The notes below the pieces were generated by a model, which was not told where the DNA came from, did no database searches, and saw only the letters and a program-made list of their open reading frames with translations. The position numbers and the translations under genes are program-made. This document shows, in pieces, positions 1 to 5,918 of a stretch of DNA of 6,735 nt. How positions within the stretch are numbered: position 1 is the stretch's first letter; each line of letters opens with the position of its first letter. Location: contig JAJZEH010000103.1 in NCBI GenBank assembly GCA_021805725.1, positions 1 through 6,735 of the forward strand, written 5' to 3'. The DNA is from Pseudomonadota bacterium. GTDB taxonomy: Bacteria; Pseudomonadota; Gammaproteobacteria; Burkholderiales; Ferrovaceae.

Positions 1-78
1 GGGGGAAGGATTCGAACCTTCGAAGGCAGAGCCGTCAGATTTACAGTCTGATCCCTTTGACCGCTCGGGAACCCCTCC
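1..78 (-). tRNA. tRNA-Tyr (anticodon GUA), 3' end cut by the window edge
   Basis: On the minus strand the sequence starts GGAGGGG (acceptor 5' strand, 78 downward). It has a D-arm with TTCCCGAGCGG and a five-pair anticodon stem (TCAGA/TCTGA) around the loop CTGTAAA, which puts anticodon GTA at 44-42. A long variable arm with a GGC/GCC stem marks a class II tRNA. The T-arm is GAAGG-TTCGAAT-CCTTC. Length class and loop sequences match bacterial tRNA-Tyr. Only four bases of the 3' acceptor strand (CCCC) are inside the window; the last three acceptor bases, the discriminator and CCA lie beyond base 1. In many beta- and gammaproteobacteria this tRNA is followed by tRNA-Gly, tRNA-Thr and a tuf gene, so those may lie just outside; that is inference. 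Confidence 0.97.
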
Positions 79-92
79 AAAACGAACCCGTA

Positions 93-121
93 ATTATGGG
101 CCAGTGTCAATAGGCTGTCAA
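93..121 (-). promoter_or_regulatory. Sigma70-type promoter for tRNA-Tyr
   Basis: Read on the minus strand, a perfect -35 TTGACA (121-116) is separated by exactly 17 bases from CATAAT (98-93), a 5/6 match to the -10 box. The predicted transcription start, near 86, is about eight bases before the mature tRNA 5' end at 78. The -35 box overlaps the stop codon of the upstream GtrA-like gene. A second TTGACA lies 11 bases further on (110-105), but its spacing to CATAAT is only six bases. That the tRNA is transcribed from here independently of the upstream gene is an inference from these matches. Confidence 0.8.
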
Positions 122-525
122 TGCTTAAATCGATTCCGAAATACCCACCAGCGCGAAACCCCGTAATTGAAGGACATTCCAGCCACCGACCCCAATGCCA
201 CGGCCAGGGCCGGTTGCTGCGCCAATCCCTGGCTGGCAAAGATCGCGACCAGGTAAACCCCGTTGTTGACCACCCCGCCCAGACCATTGGCCCAGACATA
301 ACGCAGCCACTCACACAACCACCGGGGATGCGCCCGTTTTGCAAAGGTAAAGCGTCGATTGAGCGCCCAGGTTGCGCTCACGGCCAGCGAAAACCCCACG
401 GCCTTGGCGCTGACGAGATCCAGCCCTGTCCGTCTTGTGAGCAGGACTACCGTTCCGGCGTCCACACAGAACCCGACACAACCCACCAACGCAAACGAAA
501 GGATTTCACGAGCCCGCAAATGCAC
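118..525 (-). CDS. GtrA-family inner-membrane protein
   Basis: GtrA-like proteins (Pfam GtrA family) are small four-helix membrane proteins linked to flipping or handling of undecaprenyl-phosphate-linked sugars for cell-surface glycans. From the GTG start the protein has 135 residues, normal for the family. Four hydrophobic segments lie at about 8-29, 38-55, 76-98 and 105-122. Segments 2 and 4 are each followed by the family's repeated aromatic/basic motif (WALNRRFTF at 53-61, FNYGVSRWWVF at 119-129). I chose GTG at 525 because AAAAGGA (537-531) sits five bases upstream. The frame is open to a TTG at 561 (147 residues), but no ribosome binding site precedes that, and it would leave almost no leader after the TATTAT box at 573-568. 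The gene is divergent from a GtrB-type glycosyltransferase, its usual functional partner. Family call is confident; the transported sugar is unknown. Confidence 0.88.
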   Translation of the reverse strand: MHLRAREILSFALVGCVGFCVDAGTVVLLTRRTGLDLVSAKAVGFSLAVSATWALNRRFTFAKRAHPRWLCEWLRYVWANGLGGVVNNGVYLVAIFASQGLAQQPALAVALGSVAGMSFNYGVSRWWVFRNRFKH

Positions 526-530
526 AGCAT

Positions 531-537
531 TCCTTTT
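531..537 (-). promoter_or_regulatory. Ribosome binding site supporting the GTG start of the GtrA-like gene
   Basis: AAAAGGA on the minus strand ends five bases before GTG at 525. No comparable purine-rich site precedes the TTG at 561, so this site decides between the two starts. Confidence 0.6.
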
Positions 538-567
538 GATTTTGAAGGTTTTTTCTGACAACAGCGG

Positions 568-573
568 TATAAT
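568..573 (+). promoter_or_regulatory. Candidate -10 box for the glycosyltransferase gene, possibly bidirectional
   Basis: A perfect TATAAT (568-573) lies in the divergent intergenic region, about 50 bases before the glycosyltransferase ATG at 623. The surrounding sequence is GTATAATAC, so the other strand reads TATTAT (5/6 match), correctly oriented for the GtrA-like gene. No good -35 box is present for the plus strand at 16-18 bases; the best is TTGAAG (542-547) at a too-long spacing of 20. The minus-strand -35 is also poor. The -10 match is clear; promoter activity in either direction is inference. Confidence 0.5.
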
Positions 574-622
574 ACAGGGTGTTGAACTTACCGTTCCAAT
601 TCACGCGTCAATCATCGACACC

Positions 623-1570
623 ATGCAACCCACGCTCAGCCTGATCGTTCCGATGCGCAATGAGGCCGCCAACATCGGCCCCTTCTACGAGCGCATCCGG
701 TCCGCGCTGGATCCCCTGGGCGAATACTGGGAAATGGTGTGCGTCAATGACGGCAGCGAAGACGCCACGTTGCATCGGCTTTTGACGCTGCGCTCGCAGG
801 ATCCGCGCATCGTCGTCATCGATTTGTCTCGAAATTTTGGCAAGGAAGCGGCTTTGACCGCGGGACTGGACCACGCACGGGGCGATGCGGTCATCCCCAT
901 GGATGCAGACCTGCAGGATCCGCCAGAGCTCATCCCTGAGCTTCTGGCACGCTGGCGGGAAGGCTTCGAGGTGGTACTGGCGATTCGCACCAGCCGCGCC
1001 AGCGACAGTCTTTTCAAGCGCATCACGGCGCACCTGTTCTACAGTTTCATCAATCGCCTGAGCACCGTTCCCATTCCCGCCAATGCCGGCGATTTCCGCC
1101 TGATGTCACGCGCCGTCGTCGAAGCCATCCAGCAACTGCCAGAGCGGCGGCGCTTCATGAAAGGGTTGTTTGCCTGGGTCGGCTTCAAAACCGCCGAGGT
1201 GCAGTACCAGCGTCCGCCCCGACACGCAGGCCAAACCAATTTCAATTATTGGCGCTTGTGGAATTTTGCCCTGGAGGGAATCACTTCCTTCAGCCACATT
1301 CCACTCAAGATGTCATCCTACTTCGGACTGCTGGTATCTTTCTTTGCGTTTCTGTACGCTGTCAAAATCATCATAGACACTTGGGTCTACGGTAACCCCG
1401 TCAAGGGTTATCCCTCCATCATGGTGGCCATCCTTTTCTTCTCCGGTGTGCAGCTAGTCGCCATCGGCGTGATTGGTGAATACCTTGGTCGCCTGTATGA
1501 GGAAAGCAAACAACGACCCGTTTATCTGATCAGAAAATGCTATGGCCCTCCGCCATCCGAACCGAGCTGA
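623..1570 (+). CDS. GtrB/DPM1-type family 2 glycosyltransferase, membrane-anchored
   Basis: This 315-residue protein should transfer a sugar from a nucleotide donor to undecaprenyl phosphate at the cytoplasmic face of the inner membrane, like GtrB and ArnC. The GT2 domain covers about residues 4-170: SLIVPMRNEAANI at the start, VNDGSEDAT at 41-49, LSRNFGKEAALTAGL at 68-82, and the metal/nucleotide motif DADLQDPPE at 94-102. DFRLMSR follows at 157-163. Two membrane helices (about 232-254 and 264-288) end in the family's typical GEYLGRLYEESKQRPVYLI. The start is the ATG at 623, since the GT2 fold begins five residues later. The frame is open back to 359, but that stretch is antisense to the GtrA-like gene and resembles nothing. 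No clear Shine-Dalgarno precedes the ATG. The gene is divergent from the GtrA-like gene and nearly touches the downstream lipoprotein gene. The sugar cannot be told from sequence. Confidence 0.92.
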   Translation: MQPTLSLIVPMRNEAANIGPFYERIRSALDPLGEYWEMVCVNDGSEDATLHRLLTLRSQDPRIVVIDLSRNFGKEAALTAGLDHARGDAVIPMDADLQDPPELIPELLARWREGFEVVLAIRTSRASDSLFKRITAHLFYSFINRLSTVPIPANAGDFRLMSRAVVEAIQQLPERRRFMKGLFAWVGFKTAEVQYQRPPRHAGQTNFNYWRLWNFALEGITSFSHIPLKMSSYFGLLVSFFAFLYAVKIIIDTWVYGNPVKGYPSIMVAILFFSGVQLVAIGVIGEYLGRLYEESKQRPVYLIRKCYGPPPSEPS

Positions 1571-1571
1571 A

Positions 1572-2117
1572 ATGATGATGCCAAAAACGACGTGGATTCT
1601 GTTGCTGATCGCAGCTCTCGCAGGTTGCAGTTCCATTCTGCCGCAATCGGAAAACACTGACGTCAACCCCTGGACCAGCTACCAGGAAATGCAAACGATG
1701 TTCGACAGCATCATCCCCCACAAAACCACGGTGGAGGACCTCAAGGCCCTAAAGCTGGATCCGCACATCAACCCCAACATTGCCATCCTGAACTATTCCG
1801 ACATTCTGCGTCGTTTCATTCCCAGCCCCTCCATCAACGCGCATGACCTGGACCTGGGCGTTCAGGAATGCATCAAGGCCAAGATGGAATGCGAAGGTTA
1901 TGAGATCAACCAGGCGGTCATGGAAAGCAACCGTTATGGAAACTTTTTTGTTGATTTCTTCAACTTCAAACGACAGACGAACATCGAGGGCTGGCGCTTC
2001 AACGGCATCCTGCTGATCAAGGACAACATCGTCATCTACAAGCTGACTGGCGGCGAACCCGCCATCCATAAAAACGAAGAACACCTCAACCCACTGGGGC
2101 CCCTGCAGATTTTCTGA
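1572..2117 (+). CDS. Predicted outer-membrane lipoprotein of unknown function
   Basis: I do not recognise the family. The 181-residue product begins MMMPKTT, followed by a hydrophobic stretch and the lipobox LAGC, so Cys19 should be lipidated after signal peptidase II cleavage. Ser at +2 favours the outer membrane under the Lol rule. The mature part is soluble in character, with a cysteine pair at 100 and 107 (ECIKAKMEC), an aromatic cluster around 122-142, and a conserved-looking tail (GWRFNGILLIKDNIVIYKLTGGEP). An early segment (TTVEDLKALKLDP) loosely recalls BamE/SmpA-type lipoproteins; that is weak. Three tandem ATG codons at 1572, 1575 and 1578 leave the exact start open. The first is one base after the TGA of the glycosyltransferase gene, so translation is probably coupled and the two form an operon. 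A role in envelope glycan assembly would follow from context only. Confidence 0.82.
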   Translation: MMMPKTTWILLLIAALAGCSSILPQSENTDVNPWTSYQEMQTMFDSIIPHKTTVEDLKALKLDPHINPNIAILNYSDILRRFIPSPSINAHDLDLGVQECIKAKMECEGYEINQAVMESNRYGNFFVDFFNFKRQTNIEGWRFNGILLIKDNIVIYKLTGGEPAIHKNEEHLNPLGPLQIF

Positions 2118-2120
2118 AAG

Positions 2121-2810
2121 TCAGCCAACCTCGCCGGACAACGCAGCCTGGTCCACGTACCATTCGGCCCCCACAACCAGCGCAGCGGGAAATTGCGCCC
2201 CTTCTTTCATGCGCTGCAAGGCCTGGTGTTTTTCAGCCCCCGCGACCAGAAACAGCTTATGGCGCGAAGCGTTCAACACATCGAGTCCTAGCGACACCCG
2301 CAATGCCGGGGGTTTTGGAGCATCCACAACCGGCACGGCAAGCGCCTTGCTGCGCCACACGCAATCATCCGGAAACAGGCTGGCGGTATGCCCGTCCTCC
2401 CCCATGCCCAGCAAAACCAGGTCGAGCGGTTGCACCGAAGCGAGCACCCGGATATACGCCGCAGCAGCCTCAGTGGGCCCCAGTTCTGCAGGAATGAAAT
2501 GGATATGCGATGGGGGAACCGGAACGTGGCGCAGCAGGGTTTCGAGGGCCATTGTATCGTTGCGTTCAGGATCTCCCCGCGGCAGGCAACGCTCATCGCT
2601 GAAATACACTTCAGTGTGCAGCCAATTGATTGCGCCGTGACGCAGGTGCTCGTAACAGCGGTGCGGCGTACGGCCCCCCGAGAGCGCGAGGCGGAAGACC
2701 CCGCGCTCGGCCTGTGCACGTGCCGCAAGTGCGGCTATGCGTCCGGCTGCAGCAACGGCCAGGTCTTCGGAATTTGCAAACACCTCAATAGGGTTGCAGG
2801 TCGGCACCAT
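2121..2810 (-). CDS. pgl: 6-phosphogluconolactonase
   Basis: The enzyme hydrolyses 6-phosphoglucono-1,5-lactone to 6-phosphogluconate, step two of the oxidative pentose phosphate pathway, in the cytoplasm. The 229-residue product matches the DevB/Pgl family in length and motifs: LSGGRTP at 43-49 (phosphate binding), FSDERCLP at 70-77, and the family signature GMGEDGHTASLFP at 135-147, which contains the catalytic-region histidine. The ATG at 2810 starts a protein with normal N-terminal spacing to these motifs. The frame is open to 3071, but that part is antiparallel shadow within zwf coding. The start overlaps the zwf end by 26 bases; only a weak GGA precedes it, so translation is probably coupled to zwf. 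It is the last gene of the gnd-zwf-pgl series and converges on the lipoprotein gene with a three-base gap. Confidence 0.95.
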   Translation of the reverse strand: MVPTCNPIEVFANSEDLAVAAAGRIAALAARAQAERGVFRLALSGGRTPHRCYEHLRHGAINWLHTEVYFSDERCLPRGDPERNDTMALETLLRHVPVPPSHIHFIPAELGPTEAAAAYIRVLASVQPLDLVLLGMGEDGHTASLFPDDCVWRSKALAVPVVDAPKPPALRVSLGLDVLNASRHKLFLVAGAEKHQALQRMKEGAQFPAALVVGAEWYVDQAALSGEVG

Positions 2811-4290
2811 CAGGGTCCAGGGAATGGCGCCAGAACTGGTCATCGCGCGAAAAGAGGCGATAGGTACCGCGCGGCCCCCAACTGCCCGCCTGATAGCTGT
2901 TGATGAAGTCGCGTTCCATGGACCATACCTTGATGACCGGATCGACGACACGCCAGGCGGCCTCGACTTCATCCATGCGCAAAAACAGCGAGTGATCGCC
3001 GTGCATGACGTCCAGCAACAACTCCTCGTAGGCATCGTAGTCTGCATCCTCACCCTGGCGATAAGTAGCATCCAGGCTGATGGTGCGGGTCTGCAAATCC
3101 AGTCCGGGCATCTTGACCTGCATTTCCATTCTGAGGCTGTCGTTGGGCTGGATTCCCAGCATGATCCAGTTGGGTTGCGGTGGACCGTGGCGAGACTGGC
3201 GCAACAGATCCTGTGGCGGACTCTTGAAGCGGATGCAGATGGCTGAACTGTTTTCTGCCATGCGCTTGCCGGTCCTCAGATAAAAAGGCACGCCAGCCCA
3301 ACGCCAATTGTCAATATAGACCCTCAGTGCCGCATAGGTTTCGGTCACGCTGTCCGGGGCCACGCCTGGTTCTTCCAGATAGCCAGGCACGGACTCACCC
3401 CCGATCACGCCGCTGGCGTACTGCCCCCGAAACGCATGGGCATGCACCGCGTTTTGGGGTATGGGTCTGATGGCCTTCAGGACCTTGACCTTCTCGTCGC
3501 GCAGGTGTTCGGCAGACAGCGAGACCGGGGGTTCCATGGCCACCAGCGTCAGAAGCTGCAGCAAATGGCTCTGGATCATGTCCCGCAGGGCACCCGCACC
3601 CTCGTAGTAATCTGCACGCCCTTCGATGCCGTGCATTTCGGAGTGCGTGATCTGCACGTGATCCACGTAATGCTGGTTCCACAACGGCTCCAGCAGCAAG
3701 TTGGCAAAGCGGAAGACCATGACGTTCTGTACCGTGCCTTTGCCCAGATAATGATCGATGCGGTAAATCTGAGGCTCGTCCAGGTGCCGGTATAACCCTG
3801 CCTGCAGGGTCTGCGCGCTGAGCAGGTCATAGCCGAAAGGCTTTTCGATGACCACCCTCCGCCAGCCGCCCTTCTCGTTGAGCAACCCCGACTGCCCCAG
3901 ATGCTCCACGATGCCCGGATAATCCGCGGGTCGCACTGCCATGTAGAAAACCATGTTGGCGGGAAAACCCTGGGTGTGTTCCAGTTTTTCCTGCAGCGCG
4001 TGATACGACTCCTGTTGCTCCGGATCGATGCGATGGTAGTGCAACCGATTGCGGAAGCGCTCCAGCGTGGGGGTGTTCGCCCCAACCGGATCGCGGGCCT
4101 GCAGCAGGCTCACCACCTCATCCTGCCAGGCCTGCCGGTCCATGGCTTCAAGGCTGGAGCCCACCAGGATCATGTCGGCGGACAGCCGCCCCGAGCGCTC
4201 CAGCTGGTAGAGCGCCGGGATCAATTTGCGTCGTGAAAGACTGCCACGCGCACCGAAAATAACCAATGTGCAGGGTTCAGGATTTTTCAC
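2785..4290 (-). CDS. zwf: Glucose-6-phosphate 1-dehydrogenase
   Basis: The enzyme oxidises glucose-6-phosphate to 6-phosphogluconolactone with NAD(P)+ in the cytoplasm. From the GTG start the protein has 501 residues, normal for the family. An N-terminal Rossmann domain opens with LVIFGARGSLSRRKL (9-23), then EKPFG (149-153), the substrate signature RIDHYLGKG (177-185), GALRDMIQSHLLQ (233-245) with the expected catalytic His242, and the C-terminal blocks RWAGVPFYLRTGKR and SYQAGSWGP. Three positions differ from consensus: GDL is GSL, GKE is GKG and QNH is QSH. I chose GTG at 4290 because AAGGA (4300-4296) sits five bases upstream and the N-terminus then fits the family. ATG at 4323 (512 residues) lacks a visible ribosome binding site. 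The GTG overlaps the gnd end by 14 bases and pgl overlaps the zwf end, so the three are likely one operon. Confidence 0.95.
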   Translation of the reverse strand: MKNPEPCTLVIFGARGSLSRRKLIPALYQLERSGRLSADMILVGSSLEAMDRQAWQDEVVSLLQARDPVGANTPTLERFRNRLHYHRIDPEQQESYHALQEKLEHTQGFPANMVFYMAVRPADYPGIVEHLGQSGLLNEKGGWRRVVIEKPFGYDLLSAQTLQAGLYRHLDEPQIYRIDHYLGKGTVQNVMVFRFANLLLEPLWNQHYVDHVQITHSEMHGIEGRADYYEGAGALRDMIQSHLLQLLTLVAMEPPVSLSAEHLRDEKVKVLKAIRPIPQNAVHAHAFRGQYASGVIGGESVPGYLEEPGVAPDSVTETYAALRVYIDNWRWAGVPFYLRTGKRMAENSSAICIRFKSPPQDLLRQSRHGPPQPNWIMLGIQPNDSLRMEMQVKMPGLDLQTRTISLDATYRQGEDADYDAYEELLLDVMHGDHSLFLRMDEVEAAWRVVDPVIKVWSMERDFINSYQAGSWGPRGTYRLFSRDDQFWRHSLDPDGADLQPY

Positions 4291-5197
4291 GGGAATCCTT
4301 GATGGCGTGTCCGCCAAAGGCATTGCGCATCAGGGAAAGCAGCCTGAATCCGTAACCGCTCTCATCCTGACTTTGAAACCGCATCTGCAAGGCAAGGCTG
4401 AGCACGGGGGTTGCCACCCCCTGCTCGATGGCTTCGATGGCCGTCCAGCGACCTTCTCCGGAGTCAGCCACATATGGGGCCACAGCGGCCAGTGTTGCAT
4501 CAGACTGCAATGCTTCAGCGGTCAGGTCCAGCAACCAGCTTCGAACCACTGATCCTTCCTGCCACAGCGCAGTAATCCTTGCGAGGTCAAGCGCAAACTC
4601 ACGCTTGCCCTCCAGCAGTGTCAGGCCTTCGGCCAGGGCCTGCATCATGCCGTACTCGATACCGTTATGGACCATCTTGACAAAATGTCCGGCGCCCACA
4701 GGTCCCACATGCGCCCATCCGCGGTCAGGTGCGGGTGCCAGGATCCTGAGCACTGGTGCTACGATCGCCGCCACTTCGGGTGCGGCCCCCACCATCAGGC
4801 AGTAGCCGTTCTGCAGCCCCCAGATGCCTCCCGAAGTGCCCGCGTCCATGAAGCCAATGCCTTTTGTGGCCAGCAACTCACCGCGTCGCTGGCTGTCGTG
4901 GTAGTTTGAGTTGCCGCCATCCACGATGACGTCCCCTGGCTGCAGCAGGGGCGTGAGCGCTGCGATCTGGTTTTCCGTCACGGCGCCACTGGGCAACATC
5001 AGCCAGACGATACGCGGTGATACAAGCTGCGCCACCGCCTGGGCAGGAGAGGCGCTCGGGATCACACCCGCCTCTTGCGCCAGTCTGTTCAGGACCTCCG
5101 GAGAACGATCATATCCAACGACCGAGACACCACCGCGGCATAACCGCGTTGCCATGTTGCCTCCCATCTTGCCCAGTCCGATCATGCAGATTTTCAT
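4277..5197 (-). CDS. gnd: 6-phosphogluconate dehydrogenase, decarboxylating, short type
   Basis: The enzyme converts 6-phosphogluconate to ribulose-5-phosphate and CO2 while reducing NAD(P)+. At 306 residues it belongs to the short (GntZ/YqeC-like, about 300 aa) class, not the roughly 470-residue E. coli class. The nucleotide-binding motif GLGKMGGNMA is at 7-16, DGGNSNY at 93-99, the substrate motif DAGTSGGIWGLQNG at 118-131, and the catalytic-lysine region GAGHFVKMVHNGIEYGMMQ at 168-186 with Lys174 and Asn178. SGEGRWT (246-252) follows, then a C-terminal FGGH. The second strand ends YDRS (29-32): Asp there usually favours NAD+, while the following Arg could accept NADP+, so cofactor use is open. 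The ATG at 5197 has AGGGGA (5209-5204) six bases upstream; in-frame codons further up lie in the beta-barrel gene. Its end overlaps the zwf start. Confidence 0.94.
   Translation of the reverse strand: MKICMIGLGKMGGNMATRLCRGGVSVVGYDRSPEVLNRLAQEAGVIPSASPAQAVAQLVSPRIVWLMLPSGAVTENQIAALTPLLQPGDVIVDGGNSNYHDSQRRGELLATKGIGFMDAGTSGGIWGLQNGYCLMVGAAPEVAAIVAPVLRILAPAPDRGWAHVGPVGAGHFVKMVHNGIEYGMMQALAEGLTLLEGKREFALDLARITALWQEGSVVRSWLLDLTAEALQSDATLAAVAPYVADSGEGRWTAIEAIEQGVATPVLSLALQMRFQSQDESGYGFRLLSLMRNAFGGHAIKDSREKS
4296..4300 (-). promoter_or_regulatory. Ribosome binding site supporting the GTG start of zwf
   Basis: AAGGA on the minus strand ends five bases before GTG at 4290 and lies inside the 3' end of gnd. 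The alternative ATG at 4323 is preceded by CCCTGATGCGCA, with no Shine-Dalgarno match. This favours the shorter protein. Confidence 0.55.
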
Positions 5198-5249
5198 TGA
5201 CCATCCCCTAGTTATGTCCGAATACCGCTTCCTGCCAGCGCGTTTACGC

Positions 5250-5768
5250 TCAGAACCGGTAGGCCACTCCGCCATAAAGCTCTGTGGTATGCCCGCCGGG
5301 AATGAGTGCTGAATTACCCACATCATATCGGTCCAGACCGAAACGCAATCCTACGGTTTGTGTCAATTTGTACTGACCGCCTATCCCCACGACGATTCCG
5401 TTTTCGCTCGAAGTGTTTGGCGCGTCCAGGCTCGTTCTGGCAAACCCGAATTTACCCCTCAGGGTGAAATTCGTATTTCCTACCGGAATGATCCCGATCG
5501 CAGCCAGAGAGGCGGCATTGAGTCGATAATCATTGCCCAGGCCAATTTTTCCCATCCGGTCGTACTGTGCCTCGACGGCCAGCGCCCTGGAGAGCTGATA
5601 CCCCCCGATCAGGCCCAGGCTGGCGTCCACGCTTTTGGTAAGCTCTGGGCCGCTCACATCCGTACTGACCCTGCCCACATCGGCGCCGATGTAAAAACCG
5701 CTGTCGTTAGCAAAAGCGGGGAAGGCTGTGGCCAGCATCAGCCCGATGGGGATGACAATCCTGTTCAT
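5250..5768 (-). CDS. OmpA/OprF-type beta-barrel outer-membrane protein
   Basis: The 172-residue product has a signal peptide (MNRIVIPIGLMLATAFPAFA, cut after residue 20) and then FYIGADVGR, a typical first strand of small porin-family barrels. Alternating strands follow: GLIGGYQLSRALAVEAQYDRMG, NFTLRGKFGFARTSLD, GIVVGIGGQYKLTQTVGLRFGLDRYDVG, ending ELYGGVAYRF. The C-terminal Phe after an aromatic/hydrophobic strand is the outer-membrane assembly (BamA) signal. The length fits an eight-stranded barrel without the peptidoglycan-binding OmpA C-domain. The ATG at 5768 has GAGGA (5779-5775) six bases upstream; the frame is open to 5807, but that would put 13 residues before the signal peptide. It ends 52 bases before gnd with no clear terminator between, so co-transcription with the pentose phosphate genes is possible. 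Specific role unknown. Confidence 0.88.
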   Translation of the reverse strand: MNRIVIPIGLMLATAFPAFANDSGFYIGADVGRVSTDVSGPELTKSVDASLGLIGGYQLSRALAVEAQYDRMGKIGLGNDYRLNAASLAAIGIIPVGNTNFTLRGKFGFARTSLDAPNTSSENGIVVGIGGQYKLTQTVGLRFGLDRYDVGNSALIPGGHTTELYGGVAYRF

Positions 5769-5918
5769 GGAATATCCTCGCGTTGTTGGAACACCCGGAT
5801 TGTCCAAACTTTTCCGGGATATGTCATTTCAACAAATTTCAGATCTTAAGCAAGTAATGCGGTGATGCGGCGACAAAAACCGTACATGTGAACGAACGCA
5901 ATGGCGCAGACGCAGTCG
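5769..5918. other. Intergenic region between the methyltransferase and barrel genes
   Basis: This 150-base gap holds the barrel gene's ribosome binding site and the inverted repeat described separately. I see no convincing -35/-10 pair for the minus strand at normal spacing; the nearest -10-like word is TAAGAT without a good -35. No intrinsic terminator with a T-tract follows the methyltransferase stop. I see no plausible small gene here. Confidence 0.5.
5794..5818. repeat. Inverted repeat in the leader of the beta-barrel gene
   Basis: CCCGGA (5794-5799) and TCCGGG (5813-5818) form a perfect six-base inverted repeat around a 13-base centre, 26 to 50 bases upstream of the barrel gene's ATG. 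In RNA from the minus strand it could form a GC-rich hairpin just before the ribosome binding site. It could instead be an operator. It is not followed by a T-run on either strand, so it is not a standard terminator. Confidence 0.5.

Noticed and set aside
121..558. Plus-strand open frame of 145 codons
   Set aside because: It mirrors the GtrA-like gene on the other strand, which has clear family motifs and membrane segments; this frame has neither.
359..622. In-frame upstream extension of the glycosyltransferase (open back to 359)
   Set aside because: It is antisense to the GtrA-like gene, has low-complexity shadow composition, and the GT2 fold starts right after the ATG at 623.
2092..2116. 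GGGGCCCC followed by GATTTTCT as a possible terminator of the lipoprotein gene
   Set aside because: The palindrome has no loop, so it cannot form a stable hairpin of terminator type, and the T-run is short and inside the coding sequence.
2811..3071. Upstream extension of pgl
   Set aside because: It lies wholly inside zwf in another frame; the lactonase family begins near the ATG at 2810.
2209..3246. Several plus-strand open frames of 64-171 codons across pgl and zwf
   Set aside because: They are antisense shadows of G+C-rich genes, overlap each other, and show no domain-like sequence.
5221..5249. GCG-TAAA-CGC as a terminator after the barrel gene
   Set aside because: The stem is only three pairs and no T-tract follows on the minus strand.
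5198..5326. Upstream extension of gnd (43 residues)
   Set aside because: It runs into the barrel gene's coding end, while ATG 5197 has a good ribosome binding site and starts directly at the Rossmann fold.
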